From NCBI RefSeq assembly GCF_011045125.1, contig NZ_JAAKZF010000037.1:1-60736 (forward strand): 60,736 nucleotides of DNA, read 5' to 3'. Position numbers and translations under genes: made by a program. The notes under the pieces are model-generated. The model was not told where the DNA came from and searched no databases. It saw nothing but the letters and a program-made list of their open reading frames with translations. Below, in pieces: positions 8,563 through 18,686 of this stretch (position 1 is its first letter; the number at the start of each line of letters is the position of its first letter). Source of the DNA: Allomesorhizobium camelthorni. GTDB lineage: Bacteria > Pseudomonadota > Alphaproteobacteria > Rhizobiales > Rhizobiaceae.

Positions 8563-10095
8563 ATGAACGAGATCGACCCGGCAAATCGTTTTTCGCTGGA
8601 TGCGGTGAGGAAGCTCGAGAGTGCGGGCGCAGAACCCGCCGGTCGGCTGAACAAGGTCGCGCTCCAGGTCGCCTCGCAGTATCGCCGCGACACCATGTCT
8701 CCGGTGATGGTCAGCGGCGTGCTGCGGCTCGTCGAGTTCGCGCTGCTGTTCGCCTCCGGCTTCGTGCTGTTCGCCTACCGCGTCGGCCTCAACACCCACC
8801 TGTTCTGGCAGTATGCTGCGATCATAGCAGCCGTGTCGCTGGCCGCCGTCATCCTGCTCGAACTGAGCGACTGCTACCAGGTCCAGGCGCTGATGCGGCC
8901 GGTGCGCAATCTAGGCCGCATATTGCTTGTCTGGTCAGGCGCTTTCGCGCTGCTGGCATTGGCTGGTTTCTTCATGAAGGTTTCGGAGGATTTTTCGCGC
9001 CTCCTGTTCGGCGGCTGGTTCGTCATCGGCTTTGCGCTGATCTTCGGGCTGCGGCTGGTGCTGTCGAACATGATCCGCCGCTGGGCGCGCAATGGCGCGA
9101 TGGAGCGGCGCGCCGTTATCGTCGGCGGCGGCAAGAGCGCCGAAGCGCTGATCCGCTCGGTCGAGCAGCAGCCTTACAACGACATCCGCATCTGCGGCAT
9201 CTTCGACGACCGCGACGACAAGCGCTCGCCGCCGATCGTCGCGGGATATCCGAAGCTCGGCAACATCGCCGAGCTTATCGAATTCGCCCGCATCGCGCGC
9301 ATCGACATGCTGATCGTGGCGCTGCCGATCACTGCCGAGACGCGGGTTCTGGCGTTGCTCAAGAAGCTCTGGGTGCTGCCGGTCGACATCCGCCTGTCGG
9401 CGCATTCCAACCAGCTACAGTTCCGCCCCCGCTCCTATTCCTACATCGGCTCGGTACCGATGCTGGACATTTTCGACAAGCCGATCAACGACTGGGATTC
9501 GGTCGCCAAGCGCGCCTTCGACATCGTGCTCAGCCTGATCGGCATCGCCCTTTTCTCGCCGGTGATGCTGATCACGGCGATCGCGATAAAGCTCGACAGC
9601 GAGGGCCCGGTCATCTTCCGGCAGAAGCGGCACGGCTTCAACAATGAGGTCATCGAGGTCTACAAGTTCCGATCGATGTTTACCGAGTTGTCGGACCCGA
9701 GCGCCAGGCAGGCGGTCACCAAGAACGATCCGCGCGTCACCCGCGTCGGCCGCATCATCCGCAAAACCTCGATCGACGAGTTGCCGCAATTCTTCAACGC
9801 GCTGTTCGGGTCGCTGTCGCTCGTCGGCCCGCGTCCGCATGCGATTGCGGCACAGTCGCACAACCTCCTCTACAACGAAGTAGTCGACGGCTATTTCGCG
9901 CGCCACCGGGTGAAACCCGGCGTGACCGGCTGGGCGCAGATCAATGGCTGGCGCGGCGAGATGGATACCGACGAGAAGATCCGCAAGCGCACCGAATACG
10001 ACCTCTATTACATCGAGAACTGGTCGCTCTGGCTCGATCTGAAGATCCTGCTCCTGACGCCGGTCCGGCTGCTGAACACGGAAAACGCCTATTGA
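8563..10095 (+). CDS. Undecaprenyl-phosphate sugar phosphotransferase (WcaJ/WbaP type)
   Basis: 510 aa integral membrane protein that should start each polysaccharide repeat unit by moving a sugar-1-phosphate (often glucose) from its UDP form to undecaprenyl phosphate. Four hydrophobic segments lie between about residues 45 and 165, then a CoA-binding-like Rossmann domain beginning RRAVIVGGGKSAEAL (about 182-196), then a re-entrant membrane segment (RAFDIVLSLIGIALFSPVML) and the catalytic bacterial sugar transferase domain with KFRSM, KTSIDELPQFFN and SLVGPRPHA. Those three motifs are the family signature. Start ATG 8563. The next gene overlaps its stop by four bases (TTGA), so translation is coupled. 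Confidence 0.93.
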   Translation: MNEIDPANRFSLDAVRKLESAGAEPAGRLNKVALQVASQYRRDTMSPVMVSGVLRLVEFALLFASGFVLFAYRVGLNTHLFWQYAAIIAAVSLAAVILLELSDCYQVQALMRPVRNLGRILLVWSGAFALLALAGFFMKVSEDFSRLLFGGWFVIGFALIFGLRLVLSNMIRRWARNGAMERRAVIVGGGKSAEALIRSVEQQPYNDIRICGIFDDRDDKRSPPIVAGYPKLGNIAELIEFARIARIDMLIVALPITAETRVLALLKKLWVLPVDIRLSAHSNQLQFRPRSYSYIGSVPMLDIFDKPINDWDSVAKRAFDIVLSLIGIALFSPVMLITAIAIKLDSEGPVIFRQKRHGFNNEVIEVYKFRSMFTELSDPSARQAVTKNDPRVTRVGRIIRKTSIDELPQFFNALFGSLSLVGPRPHAIAAQSHNLLYNEVVDGYFARHRVKPGVTGWAQINGWRGEMDTDEKIRKRTEYDLYYIENWSLWLDLKILLLTPVRLLNTENAY

Positions 10096-11327
10096 GCGCG
10101 ATCACGCATGAGCTGCCGCGCGAGGCGGTCAACGCCAAGCTTGTCGCGCTGATCTCGGCCGGCGCGATCTCGCTCGGCGTACTTCTCTCCGGCTTCGTCA
10201 TCCGCGAGCCGGCTCCCTACGAACTCTACATGGCCGGGCTGATAGCGGTGTGGGCGCTGTTCGGCCTGAGGATTTCCCGCACCGTCGCGCCGCTTCTGGT
10301 GCTGCTCATCGCCTTCAACATAGGCGGCATGATCGCCATGACGCAGATGTCGGCACTGAAGGACGCACCGCTCTACATCGCCGTCTCGCTGTTCCTGGCG
10401 CTCACCGCGGTGTTCTTCGCCGCCGCCGTCGAACGGCAGCCCGGCCTCTACCGCGTGATCTTTCTCGCCTGGGTCACAGCCGCCATCTGCACCGCCGCAC
10501 TCGGCATACTGGGTTATTTCCATGCCTTTCCGGGTGCCGAGATGTTCACTAAATTCGAGCGCGCCGCCGGCGCCTTCCAGGACCCGAACGTGTTCGGACC
10601 GTTCCTGACGCTGCCCGGCATTTACCTGCTCTACCGCCTTCTGACCGGCAGCCCCGCGCGGATGATCCTCTACGCCGTGCCACTGCTGATCATCGTCGGC
10701 GGCATCTTCCTGTCCTTCTCGCGCGGCGGATGGGGTCTGTTCGGCGCCTCGGCCGTGCTGCTGACGGCGATGCTGTTCCTGCAGAGTTCGAGCGGCTCGT
10801 TCCGGCTGCGCATCGTCGCCATGAGCATCGCCGCAGCCGTGCTGCTGGCCCTCGCCTTGCTGGTCGCGCTGCAGATCCCGGCCATCTCGGAATTGTTCAC
10901 CGCCCGCGCCCAACTCGTCCAGGATTATGACAGCGCGCGCCTTGGCCGCTTTGCGCGCTTCGGCATCGGGTTCCTGATGGCGATGGAACACCCATTCGGC
11001 ATCGGCCCGCTCGTATTCGGCCAGATGCTCGGCGAAGACACGCACAACATCTGGCTGAAGGCGCTGCTCGACTATGGCTGGCTGGGCTTTGCTTCCTACG
11101 CGATACTGATCGGCTGGACGCTTGCCGGCGGCTTCCGCATCCTGTTCCGCAACCGGCCGTGGCAACCCTATGTGCTCTGCGCCTATGTCGTGTTCGTCGG
11201 CCATATCGCGCTCGGCACGGTGATCGACACCGACCACTGGCGGCATTTCTACCTGCTTCTGGGCCTGATCTGGGGCGGCATGGGACTGGAATACCACCAC
11301 CAGCGCGGCGCTGCACGGCAATCATAA
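10092..11327 (+). CDS. O-antigen ligase/Wzy-like polymerase membrane protein
   Basis: 411 aa with about ten to twelve predicted membrane segments and a larger periplasmic loop near residues 265-320. The segment GAFQDPNVFGPFL followed by SFSRGGWGLF and, in the loop, GEDTHNIWLKALLDYGWLG match the Wzy_C/O-antigen ligase superfamily, in which arginine and histidine residues of the large loop take part in transfer from undecaprenyl-diphosphate. Since it follows a sugar-1-phosphate transferase it is most likely the polymerase of this exopolysaccharide, but a ligase role cannot be excluded. Start is TTG at 10092, overlapping the upstream stop. No Wzx flippase gene lies in the window. Confidence 0.88.
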   Translation: MSAITHELPREAVNAKLVALISAGAISLGVLLSGFVIREPAPYELYMAGLIAVWALFGLRISRTVAPLLVLLIAFNIGGMIAMTQMSALKDAPLYIAVSLFLALTAVFFAAAVERQPGLYRVIFLAWVTAAICTAALGILGYFHAFPGAEMFTKFERAAGAFQDPNVFGPFLTLPGIYLLYRLLTGSPARMILYAVPLLIIVGGIFLSFSRGGWGLFGASAVLLTAMLFLQSSSGSFRLRIVAMSIAAAVLLALALLVALQIPAISELFTARAQLVQDYDSARLGRFARFGIGFLMAMEHPFGIGPLVFGQMLGEDTHNIWLKALLDYGWLGFASYAILIGWTLAGGFRILFRNRPWQPYVLCAYVVFVGHIALGTVIDTDHWRHFYLLLGLIWGGMGLEYHHQRGAARQS

Positions 11328-11440
11328 ATTTCATCGTCACGATGGCAAAGACCATGGGTTTCAGGCTGACGGCGTCGTATGGGTGCGAGGCAATCGAGTT
11401 CCAGCAGTTCCGATTTTCCTCGATCTGAGCCACTTTGGCC

Positions 11441-11467
11441 TTGCACTACAAACCTTGAGAATATAGG
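11441..11467 (+). promoter_or_regulatory. Possible promoter of tRNA-Pro
   Basis: TTGCAC (11441-11446) and TATAGG (11462-11467) are separated by 15 bases, 14 bases before the tRNA. The spacing is short and the match moderate, so this is only a suggestion. Confidence 0.3.
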
Positions 11468-11480
11468 GGTTTTCGCGGTC

Positions 11481-11557
<77 letters not shown>

Positions 11558-11592
11558 AAATTTCCCCGACAATCCCCAGTTCCATCAATTCC

Positions 11593-11632
11593 AAAAACAG
11601 CTTGCAGCCCGATGGTAGGGAGCTGTTTTTCT
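11593..11632 (+). terminator. Rho-independent terminator after tRNA-Pro
   Basis: AAAAACAGCT (11593-11602) and AGCTGTTTTT (11621-11630) form a perfect 10-bp inverted repeat with an 18-base loop, the descending arm ending in a T run. It lies 35 bases past the tRNA. Confidence 0.65.
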
Positions 11633-11880
11633 GTCTATGGAAACGACTTCTTAACCATATCGCGCGCACCTTGCGGGTGCGCGGCTTGTTTCTCGTCGGC
11701 GCGTCTCAGGCAACACCCTGCACCCTAACCGGCCATCGTCGATGGCATGTCGCGGCGACGTGTAGGGCGGAGACGAAATCGGCACGACAGCGCGGGATCT
11801 TGGGTTATTCTCACATCCCGTGTGTCCACGTCGCGTCGCGACTCGGCCCAATTTCAGCGCTGCTTACTGCGGCCCGGACC
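11633..11880. other. Gap without recognised gene after tRNA terminator
   Basis: Between the tRNA terminator and the leftward DinB-like gene no frame on either strand has a known family or a good start. Together with the terminator it makes a gene-free stretch of about 320 bases. I see no repeats or attachment site. Confidence 0.5.
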
Positions 11881-12417
11881 TCAAAGCCCCAGCCGCTCCA
11901 CCTCTTCGCGGCGCAAATGCAGGTCATAGTCGAGCAGAAACTCGTCGAGTTGCGGCGGCGCGACCGTCGTGCCGGAGAGCATCGCATGCACCTGCCCACG
12001 ATGGTGAATTTCGTGCAGGAACAGATGCGCCAAAAGATCGTCGATGCGCTCCGGAATCATGCCGTTCTCACGCCGGTCGGTGACGACGCGGCGTTCGAGA
12101 TCGTCTTGTGAAAGGCGGTCGCAGAAGGCGATCAGCCTCCAGTCGGCGGCGGCATGCGCCTCGGCGAGCTTTGCCGGGTCGTGATAGCCGGCGAAATCGT
12201 CGTAGGCGGCGGCGCCTACGCCACTTTCTTCCAGGAAACCCAGGTAAAGCAGGTCGACCGCCAGTATGTGGTTGAGCGTCTCCTTGATCGACGGAAAGAA
12301 GCTCGTCCGCGCAACTTCGAATTCGCCCGGCTGCAACGCGAGAACGGCGCGATAAATCCGGTCGTTGGACCAGCGATTGTTCCGCGCCATACGGCGATTG
12401 TGGGTAAGGATATCCAT
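11881..12417 (-). CDS. DinB-like metal-dependent protein
   Basis: 178 aa from ATG 12417. The protein is a four-helix DinB/YfiT-like bundle: RRMARNNRWSNDRIYRAV near the start, a first histidine in KETLNHILAVD and the pair HLFLHEIHHRGQ near residues 134-145, which together give the usual three-histidine metal site. Members include thiol transferases (bacillithiol- or mycothiol-type) and proteins of unknown role; alphaproteobacteria usually lack those thiols, so substrate is unknown. It follows the small membrane-protein gene by one base, so they form a two-gene operon running leftward. Confidence 0.85.
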   Translation of the reverse strand: MDILTHNRRMARNNRWSNDRIYRAVLALQPGEFEVARTSFFPSIKETLNHILAVDLLYLGFLEESGVGAAAYDDFAGYHDPAKLAEAHAAADWRLIAFCDRLSQDDLERRVVTDRRENGMIPERIDDLLAHLFLHEIHHRGQVHAMLSGTTVAPPQLDEFLLDYDLHLRREEVERLGL

Positions 12418-12418
12418 C

Positions 12419-12712
12419 CTACGGCCTGAGCAAACCAATCCAATCCGCCAACGAAACAGTAAAGCATAGAGCTGCGATGGCCAGGAATCGATTGATCATG
12501 CGCCACCGTAGCGCCTGCGTTTCAGGATCTTGCGCGACACTCCAGTTCATGGCGACATTGAGAAGCTTTGCCCTGCGCGCCACGCTGCTAAAGTTCCGAA
12601 GTTTTTCTGATCTATCCTCAACCTGCCGGCAAAGCCGAATCCCTGACATCAAAAGTCCAAACGTAGCGACGCTACAAAGGATCAACAAAAGATAGATCGC
12701 GCTTCCCGGCAT
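12419..12712 (-). CDS. Small two-segment membrane protein
   Basis: 97 aa, ATG 12712, stop TAG at 12419-12421. Hydrophobic segments lie at about residues 5-24 and 73-93, with a charged, Arg/Lys-rich cytosolic loop between them (about 27-72). No family recognised. Its stop is one base from the start of the DinB-like gene, which is the best evidence that it is translated. Codon use and GC are lower than in the neighbouring catabolic genes. Confidence 0.6.
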   Translation of the reverse strand: MPGSAIYLLLILCSVATFGLLMSGIRLCRQVEDRSEKLRNFSSVARRAKLLNVAMNWSVAQDPETQALRWRMINRFLAIAALCFTVSLADWIGLLRP

Positions 12713-12754
12713 CTGTTAGTCCCTGCAACTCATCAGCACCGATCGCCGAAAAAA

Positions 12755-13774
12755 TCAGCGCTCCCCTTCGTATCTCTGCACCGTCTGCTCGATCGCGCCG
12801 AAGATCGAATGGCCGGCTTTATCCTTCATTTCGATGCGCACGGTGTCGCCGAAGCGCATGAAGGGCGTTGTCGCCGTCCCTCCGGCGATGATTTCCAGCG
12901 TGCGTAATTCTGCGATGCAGGAATAGCCGGCGCCGCCCTCCGAAACCGGTTTTCCGGGACCGCCTCCGAGCTTGTTGGAAACCGTGCCCGAGCCGATGAT
13001 CGTGCCCGCGCCGAGCGCCCTGGTCTTGGCCGCATGCGCAGTGAGCTGCGGGAAATCGAATGTCATGTCGACGCCGGCATTGGCGCGGCCGAACGGCTTG
13101 CCGTTGAGATCGACGCAGAGCGGCAGGCTCACCTTGCCGCCGTCCCAGGCATCGCCCAGTTCGTCCGGCGTCACCGCGACCGGCGAGAAGGCCGAGGCCG
13201 GCTTGGACTGGTAGAAACCGAAACCTTTGGCCAGTTCGGCCGGGATCAGCCCGCGCAGCGACACGTCGTTGACCAGCATGACCAGCCGGATCGCCTCGCG
13301 CGCTTCGTCGACGCCCGCGCCCATCGCGACGTCGTCGACGATCACCGCGACCTCGCCTTCCATGTCGACGCCCCAGGCTTCGTCGGCCGCGACGATCGGA
13401 TCGCGGGGGCTGAGAAACGCATCCGAGCCGCCCTGGTAGATCAACGGATCGGTCCAGAAACTTTCGGGCATTTCCGCGCCGCGCGCCTTGCGAACCAGTT
13501 CGACATGATTGACGTAAGCCGAGCCGTCGGCCCACTGATAGGCGCGCGGCAGCGGCGAATGGGCGTCATGCTCATGGAAGCGCGATGCGGGAACCGCGCC
13601 GGCCTCCAGCGATTCGGCCATGGCTGCCAGATGCGGCGAAATCCGTTTCCAGTCGTCGAGGGCAGCCTGCAGTGTTGGCGCGAGGAAGGACGCGTCGGTA
13701 AACCGCGTCAGGTCGCGCGAGACGACGACGAGTTTCCCGTCGCGGGTCCCGTCCTTCAGTGTCGCCAGCTTCAT
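12755..13774 (-). CDS. Fumarylacetoacetate hydrolase family protein
   Basis: 339 aa. Metal-dependent C-C hydrolase of the FAH fold; from its context it should cleave 4-fumarylacetoacetate to fumarate and acetoacetate, the last step of tyrosine breakdown. The acidic metal-binding motif is DMEGEVAVI (D137, E139, E141), followed by MLVNDVSLRG and, near the C-terminus, GTIIGSGTVSNK. It is shorter than the eukaryotic fumarylacetoacetase (about 420 aa) and belongs to the bacterial group of about 330-340 aa. The gene starts 10 bases after the DUF1428 gene and is the last of the hmgA operon. A related FAH-family hydrolase for another diketo acid is possible, but the neighbours make this the simplest reading. 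Confidence 0.88.
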   Translation of the reverse strand: MKLATLKDGTRDGKLVVVSRDLTRFTDASFLAPTLQAALDDWKRISPHLAAMAESLEAGAVPASRFHEHDAHSPLPRAYQWADGSAYVNHVELVRKARGAEMPESFWTDPLIYQGGSDAFLSPRDPIVAADEAWGVDMEGEVAVIVDDVAMGAGVDEAREAIRLVMLVNDVSLRGLIPAELAKGFGFYQSKPASAFSPVAVTPDELGDAWDGGKVSLPLCVDLNGKPFGRANAGVDMTFDFPQLTAHAAKTRALGAGTIIGSGTVSNKLGGGPGKPVSEGGAGYSCIAELRTLEIIAGGTATTPFMRFGDTVRIEMKDKAGHSIFGAIEQTVQRYEGER

Positions 13775-13784
13775 TCAGTCACCC

Positions 13785-14138
13785 TCACCTTTCCAGGAAC
13801 ACCTTGAACCCGCCATAGATCAGCCGCTTCATGTAGGGCGGCATGTTCTGCATGCCCGGCTGCAAACGCGGGTCGGCCATCACCTTCTTCATAACCTCAT
13901 CACGGTGCTCGCGCGACTTGTAGGTAACGAAGGAGAACACGATTGTTTCGCCTTCTTCCTTCTCTACCGCAAGCGGAAACGACGTGACCTCGCCGTTCGG
14001 CACGTCATCGGCCTCTGCCTCGACGTAAGACAGAGCGCCGTGCTCCATCCACACCTTGGCGCCGAGTTCGGCCTGCTTCTTGTATTCCTCCCACTCGGCC
14101 TTCGGCACGGGCAGCACGAATCCATCGACGTAGCTCAT
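13785..14138 (-). CDS. DUF1428 family protein
   Basis: 117 aa. Starts MSYVDGFVLPVPK and carries KVWMEHGALSYVE and VVFSFVTYKSREHRDEV-like text (here IVFSFVTYKSREHRDEVM), the hallmark of the DUF1428 family, which has a dimeric ferredoxin-like alpha-beta barrel related to small monooxygenases and stress-response barrel proteins. The role is not known. It lies between hmgA (94 bases upstream) and the FAH hydrolase (10 bases downstream), with a good GAAGGAGAC-type ribosome binding site before ATG 14138, so it is probably co-expressed with tyrosine catabolism. Presence there may be incidental. Confidence 0.88.
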   Translation of the reverse strand: MSYVDGFVLPVPKAEWEEYKKQAELGAKVWMEHGALSYVEAEADDVPNGEVTSFPLAVEKEEGETIVFSFVTYKSREHRDEVMKKVMADPRLQPGMQNMPPYMKRLIYGGFKVFLER

Positions 14139-14232
14139 GATTTGTCTCCTTCGAGGTTGCGACGATCAAAGGACGTATGAGACTTATTGGTTCCGACAAC
14201 AGATCGCGGCAAATTTGCGATGGCTGCTCGCG

Positions 14233-15546
14233 TCAGTTCCAGTCACCCTCGATCGTCCCGTTGAAGCGTTTCTTCAGTCCGGCCCAGCAGTCGATATAGT
14301 CCTTCTGCAGCGTCTCCAGTTCGGCGGCGTAGCGGGTGATCATCTGCGGAAAGCGCGTCTCGAACATGAAGGCCATGGTGTTTTCGAGTTTCACCGGCTT
14401 CAGCTCTACCGTCGAAGCCTTCTGGAAGCCGCTTGCATCCGGCCCGTGCGCCAGCATCAGATTGTGTAGGCTGATGCCCCCGGGGACAAAACCTTCCTCC
14501 TTGGCGTCGTACTGGCCGTGGATCAGGCCCATGAACTCGCTCATGATGTTGCGGTGATACCAGGGCGGCCGGAAGGTGTTTTCGGCGACCAGCCAGCGCG
14601 GCGGAAAGATCACGAAGTCGATATTGGCCGTTCCCTCCTCGCCGCTCGGCGCGGTCAGCACGGTGAAGATCGACGGATCGGGATGATCGAACAGGATCGC
14701 GCCGACCGGCGAATAGGTAGCAAGATCATATTTGTATGGCGCATAGTTGCCATGCCACGCCACCACGTCTAGCGGCGAGTGATCGAGTTCCGTGACATGG
14801 AACTTGCCGCACCATTTGACGATCAGCCGGCACGGCGTCTCCTTCTCCTCGAACCACGCCGCCGGTGTCTTGAAGTCGCGCGGATTGGCGAGGCAGTTGG
14901 CGCCGATCGGGCCGCGGTCGGGCAGCGTGAACTTCGCGCCGTAGTTCTCGCAGATATAGCCGCGCACGGGCCCGTCGATCAGCTCGGCCTTGAACACCAG
15001 CCCACGCGGCAGCACGCAAATCTCACCCGGCCGGATTTCTATCACGCCCATCTCGGTGACGAAGCGGACGCCGCCAACCTGCGGCACGACCAGCAATTCG
15101 CCGTCGGCATTGAAGAAATGGTCGTCCACCATGTCGGTATTGGCGGTATAGACATGCGCCGCCATCCCGGCCTGGCCGAGCGCGTCGCCGGCCGTCGTCA
15201 TCGTTCGGACGCCGGATATGAAATCCGTAGGGATAGTCGGCATCGCCACCGGCCCCCAGCGATACTGGCCGAGCGCCAGTTCATGGTCGGGGAGGTTCGG
15301 CGCGGCCTTCCAGCCGGAAAAATCCGTCCGCTTGAAGCGGCCGGTATGTTTTACGCTCGGCCGGATGCGGTAGAGCCACGACCTTTCATTTGTTCCGCGC
15401 GGCGCGGTGAATGGAGAGCCGGAAAGCTGCTCGGCATAGAGGCCGTAGGCGGGACGCTGCGGCGAATTGCGGCCCTGCGGCAGCGAACCGGGGAGCGTCT
15501 CGGTTTCGAAATCATTGCCGAAGCCCGGCATGTAGGAATAGCTCAT
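14233..15546 (-). CDS. hmgA: Homogentisate 1,2-dioxygenase
   Basis: 437 aa, full length for the family. This non-heme Fe(II) enzyme opens the ring of homogentisate to maleylacetoacetate in tyrosine and phenylalanine breakdown. The iron ligands can be read by alignment with the known enzyme: H331 and E337 in [12 protein letters not shown], and H367 in [11 protein letters not shown]. The N-terminus [16 protein letters not shown] and the segment [20 protein letters not shown] are also diagnostic. ATG 15546 has GGAGG-type sequence about eight bases upstream. It is first in the leftward operon hmgA, DUF1428, FAH hydrolase, and diverges from a MarR regulator. A maleylacetoacetate isomerase gene is not present in the window. 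Confidence 0.97.
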   Translation of the reverse strand: MSYSYMPGFGNDFETETLPGSLPQGRNSPQRPAYGLYAEQLSGSPFTAPRGTNERSWLYRIRPSVKHTGRFKRTDFSGWKAAPNLPDHELALGQYRWGPVAMPTIPTDFISGVRTMTTAGDALGQAGMAAHVYTANTDMVDDHFFNADGELLVVPQVGGVRFVTEMGVIEIRPGEICVLPRGLVFKAELIDGPVRGYICENYGAKFTLPDRGPIGANCLANPRDFKTPAAWFEEKETPCRLIVKWCGKFHVTELDHSPLDVVAWHGNYAPYKYDLATYSPVGAILFDHPDPSIFTVLTAPSGEEGTANIDFVIFPPRWLVAENTFRPPWYHRNIMSEFMGLIHGQYDAKEEGFVPGGISLHNLMLAHGPDASGFQKASTVELKPVKLENTMAFMFETRFPQMITRYAAELETLQKDYIDCWAGLKKRFNGTIEGDWN

Positions 15547-15610
15547 GGCAAGCCTCCATCGATTGACAGCAGATCGTTACGTTTGTAACCATCCAGAATG
15601 TAACTATCAA

Positions 15611-15741
15611 TCCTTTCGAGGCTCGCCGCGCTCGCACCTCAGGATGAAGCTTCGAGCCTCGATGCGCTCGTATCTCTGGGAAGAGGAGAGTCGCGCCAAC
15701 ATCCCTCATCTTGAGGCGCGAGCGCAGCGAGCCTCGAAGGA
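15611..15741. repeat. Inverted intergenic repeat between hmgA and marR
   Basis: The arm at 15611-15647 (starting TCCTTTCGAGGCTCGC) is the reverse complement of 15706-15741 (ending GCGAGCCTCGAAGGA) with only a few mismatches and one extra T. A third partial copy of the arm, TTCGAGCCTCGATGCGCTCG, lies at 15651-15670. This looks like a mobile palindromic repeat. It occupies most of the divergent hmgA/marR promoter gap, so it may separate or shield the two promoters. Confidence 0.75.
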
Positions 15742-15771
15742 CGCACGACAACCCGCCCGGCCGGAACAGCC

Positions 15772-16230
15772 ATGGAACACGAAATCCTCGCTCTCGAATC
15801 CTTCCTGCCTTACCGGCTCAACCGGCTGGCCGACGCCGTCAGCCGGGAATTTTCAAGGATCTATCGCGATCGCTACGGCCTGACCCGGCCGGAATGGCGG
15901 CTGCTCGCCACGCTCGGCCAGTATGGCACGATGACCGCGACTGCGGTCGGCGCGCATTCCGCCATGCACAAGACGAAGGTCTCGCGCGCCGTGGCCGCGC
16001 TGGAAAAACGCAGATGGCTGACACGGTCGGCCGATGCGGCCGATCGGCGCATCGAACATCTCACACTGACCAAAGCCGGCGAGAAGATCTATCACGAGAT
16101 GGTGCCGCTGGCGAAGACGTTCGAGCTACAGCTATCCAGGGCGATGAGCGCCGCGCGCTTCGCGGAGTTCGACTACGGTCTCGAGCAGCTGGAGAACCTC
16201 GTGCTCGGCGACCGTCGAAAGAAAACATGA
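15772..16230 (+). CDS. MarR family transcriptional regulator
   Basis: 152 aa. The winged helix-turn-helix is clear: GLTRPEWRLLATLGQYG, TATAVGAHSAMHKTKVSRAV (recognition helix) and the wing with SADAADRRIEHLTLTKAG. MarR proteins are dimeric repressors relieved by small, often aromatic, ligands. It diverges from hmgA, so it probably controls homogentisate degradation, like HmgR-type regulators; this is inference from position. ATG 15772 is used; upstream lies the palindromic repeat. The gene ends 19 bases before the stop of the convergent tdh gene. Confidence 0.9.
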   Translation: MEHEILALESFLPYRLNRLADAVSREFSRIYRDRYGLTRPEWRLLATLGQYGTMTATAVGAHSAMHKTKVSRAVAALEKRRWLTRSADAADRRIEHLTLTKAGEKIYHEMVPLAKTFELQLSRAMSAARFAEFDYGLEQLENLVLGDRRKKT

Positions 16231-16249
16231 CAGGGCGCTCCGCGGCCCC

Positions 16250-17284
<1,035 letters not shown>

Positions 17285-17322
17285 CAGCGGGCTCCCGATC
17301 CGTCGCGCCGGGTTCGGCAACG

Positions 17323-17478
17323 ACCCCCCTCTGGCCTGCCGGCCATCTCCCCCTCAAGGGGGGAGATTGGCAGCTTTAGGCTCAGCGCCTTTTCCGCGAC
17401 GTTGACGATTGGTGAAAACGATGGCGACAGCCGATCTCCCCCCTTGAGGGGGAGATGGCCGGCAGGCCAGAGGGGGGT
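17323..17478. repeat. Palindromic repeat between kbl and tdh
   Basis: A left arm at 17323-17366 (ACCCCCCTCTGGCCTGCCGG onward) matches the reverse complement of 17434-17478 almost exactly. Each arm contains its own hairpin, CTCCCCCTCAAGGGGGGAG and its mirror. The central 67 bases are not repeated. Related CCCCTCAAGGGG cores occur in the ileS insertion at 51325-51486. It could attenuate or stabilise the kbl-tdh transcript. Confidence 0.85.
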
Positions 17479-17501
17479 CGGTGCAGAAATAAGGTCCAAC
17501 A

Positions 17502-18686
17502 TCAAACTACTCCCAACTCCCGTCCCACCACTCCAAACGCCTCCACCGCGCGGTCGATATCTGCTTCCGAATGCGCCGCCGACATCTGCGTGCGGATGCG
17601 CGCCTGCCCCTTCGGCACCACGGGGAACGAGAAGCCTATTACATAAATGCCGTGGCCAAGCAGCCGCCCAGCCATCTCCTGCGCGAGAGCGGCATCGCCC
17701 AGCATCACCGGAATGATCGGGTGGTCGGCCCCGGCGAGTTGGAACCCGAGCTTCGTCATGCCCGACCGGAACCGCGCTGCGTTGGCGTAGAGCTTTTTCC
17801 TCAGCCCGTCGCCGGCCGCCACCATGTCGAACACCTTCAGCGACGCGCCGGCAATCGCCGGCATCAGCGTGTTGGAGAAAAGATAGGGCCGTGAGCGCTG
17901 GCGCAACCAGTCAACGACCTCGCGCTTGGCCGACGTATAGCCACCCGACGCGCCGCCCAGCGCCTTGCCGAGCGTGCCGGTGATGATGTCGATGCGGCCC
18001 TCCACGCCGCAATGCTCGGCCGAACCGCGGCCGTTCTTGCCGACGAAACCGACTGCATGGCTGTCGTCGACCATCACCATCGCATCGTATTTTTCAGCCA
18101 GGTCGCACACCCCCTGGAGATTGGCGATGATGCCGTCCATGGAAAAAACGCCGTCGGTGGCGATCAGCTTGAAGCGGCTGCCTTCGGCCTTTTTCAGCTC
18201 CTCCTCAAGCGCCGCCATGTCGTTGTTGGCATAGCGGAACCGCTTCGCCTTGGAGAGCCTGACGCCGTCGATGATCGAGGCATGGTTCAGCGCGTCGGAA
18301 ATGACCGCGTCCTCTTCGGAAAGCACCGTCTCGAATAGACCGCCATTGGCGTCGAAACACGAGCCGTAGAGGATCGTGTCCTCCATGCCGAGAAAGCCGG
18401 AAATCTTCGCTTCCAGCTGCTTGTGCTCTTCCTGCGTGCCGCAGATGAAGCGCACCGAGGCCATGCCGTAGCCGTAGCGATCGAGGGCGGACTTCGCGGC
18501 CTCGCGCAGTTCCTCGCTGTCGGCGAGGCCGAGATAATTGTTGGCGCAGAAATTCAGGAGAGCCTTGCCGCCGACCTCGATCGCCGCCGATTGCGGCGAA
18601 GTGATCACCCGCTCGGATTTGTAGAGCCCGGCCGATTTCAGCCCTTCGAGTTCGGAAGACAGATGGGAAAGAAACGCATCGCTCAT
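17502..18686 (-). CDS. kbl: Glycine C-acetyltransferase (2-amino-3-ketobutyrate CoA ligase)
   Basis: 394 aa from ATG 18686, matching the family's usual length; the frame is open to 18917 but the extra 77 residues are not conserved-looking. PLP enzyme that cleaves 2-amino-3-ketobutyrate with CoA into glycine and acetyl-CoA. It shows the alpha-oxoamine synthase pattern: [12 protein letters not shown] near residue 47, [26 protein letters not shown] and the lysine that binds PLP in [15 protein letters not shown]. Runs into tdh downstream. Together they turn threonine into glycine. Confidence 0.95.
   Translation of the reverse strand: MSDAFLSHLSSELEGLKSAGLYKSERVITSPQSAAIEVGGKALLNFCANNYLGLADSEELREAAKSALDRYGYGMASVRFICGTQEEHKQLEAKISGFLGMEDTILYGSCFDANGGLFETVLSEEDAVISDALNHASIIDGVRLSKAKRFRYANNDMAALEEELKKAEGSRFKLIATDGVFSMDGIIANLQGVCDLAEKYDAMVMVDDSHAVGFVGKNGRGSAEHCGVEGRIDIITGTLGKALGGASGGYTSAKREVVDWLRQRSRPYLFSNTLMPAIAGASLKVFDMVAAGDGLRKKLYANAARFRSGMTKLGFQLAGADHPIIPVMLGDAALAQEMAGRLLGHGIYVIGFSFPVVPKGQARIRTQMSAAHSEADIDRAVEAFGVVGRELGVV

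Noticed and set aside
15611-15741. CRISPR array
   Set aside because: Only two inverted arms and one partial copy; no regular direct repeats with spacers and no cas genes anywhere in the window.
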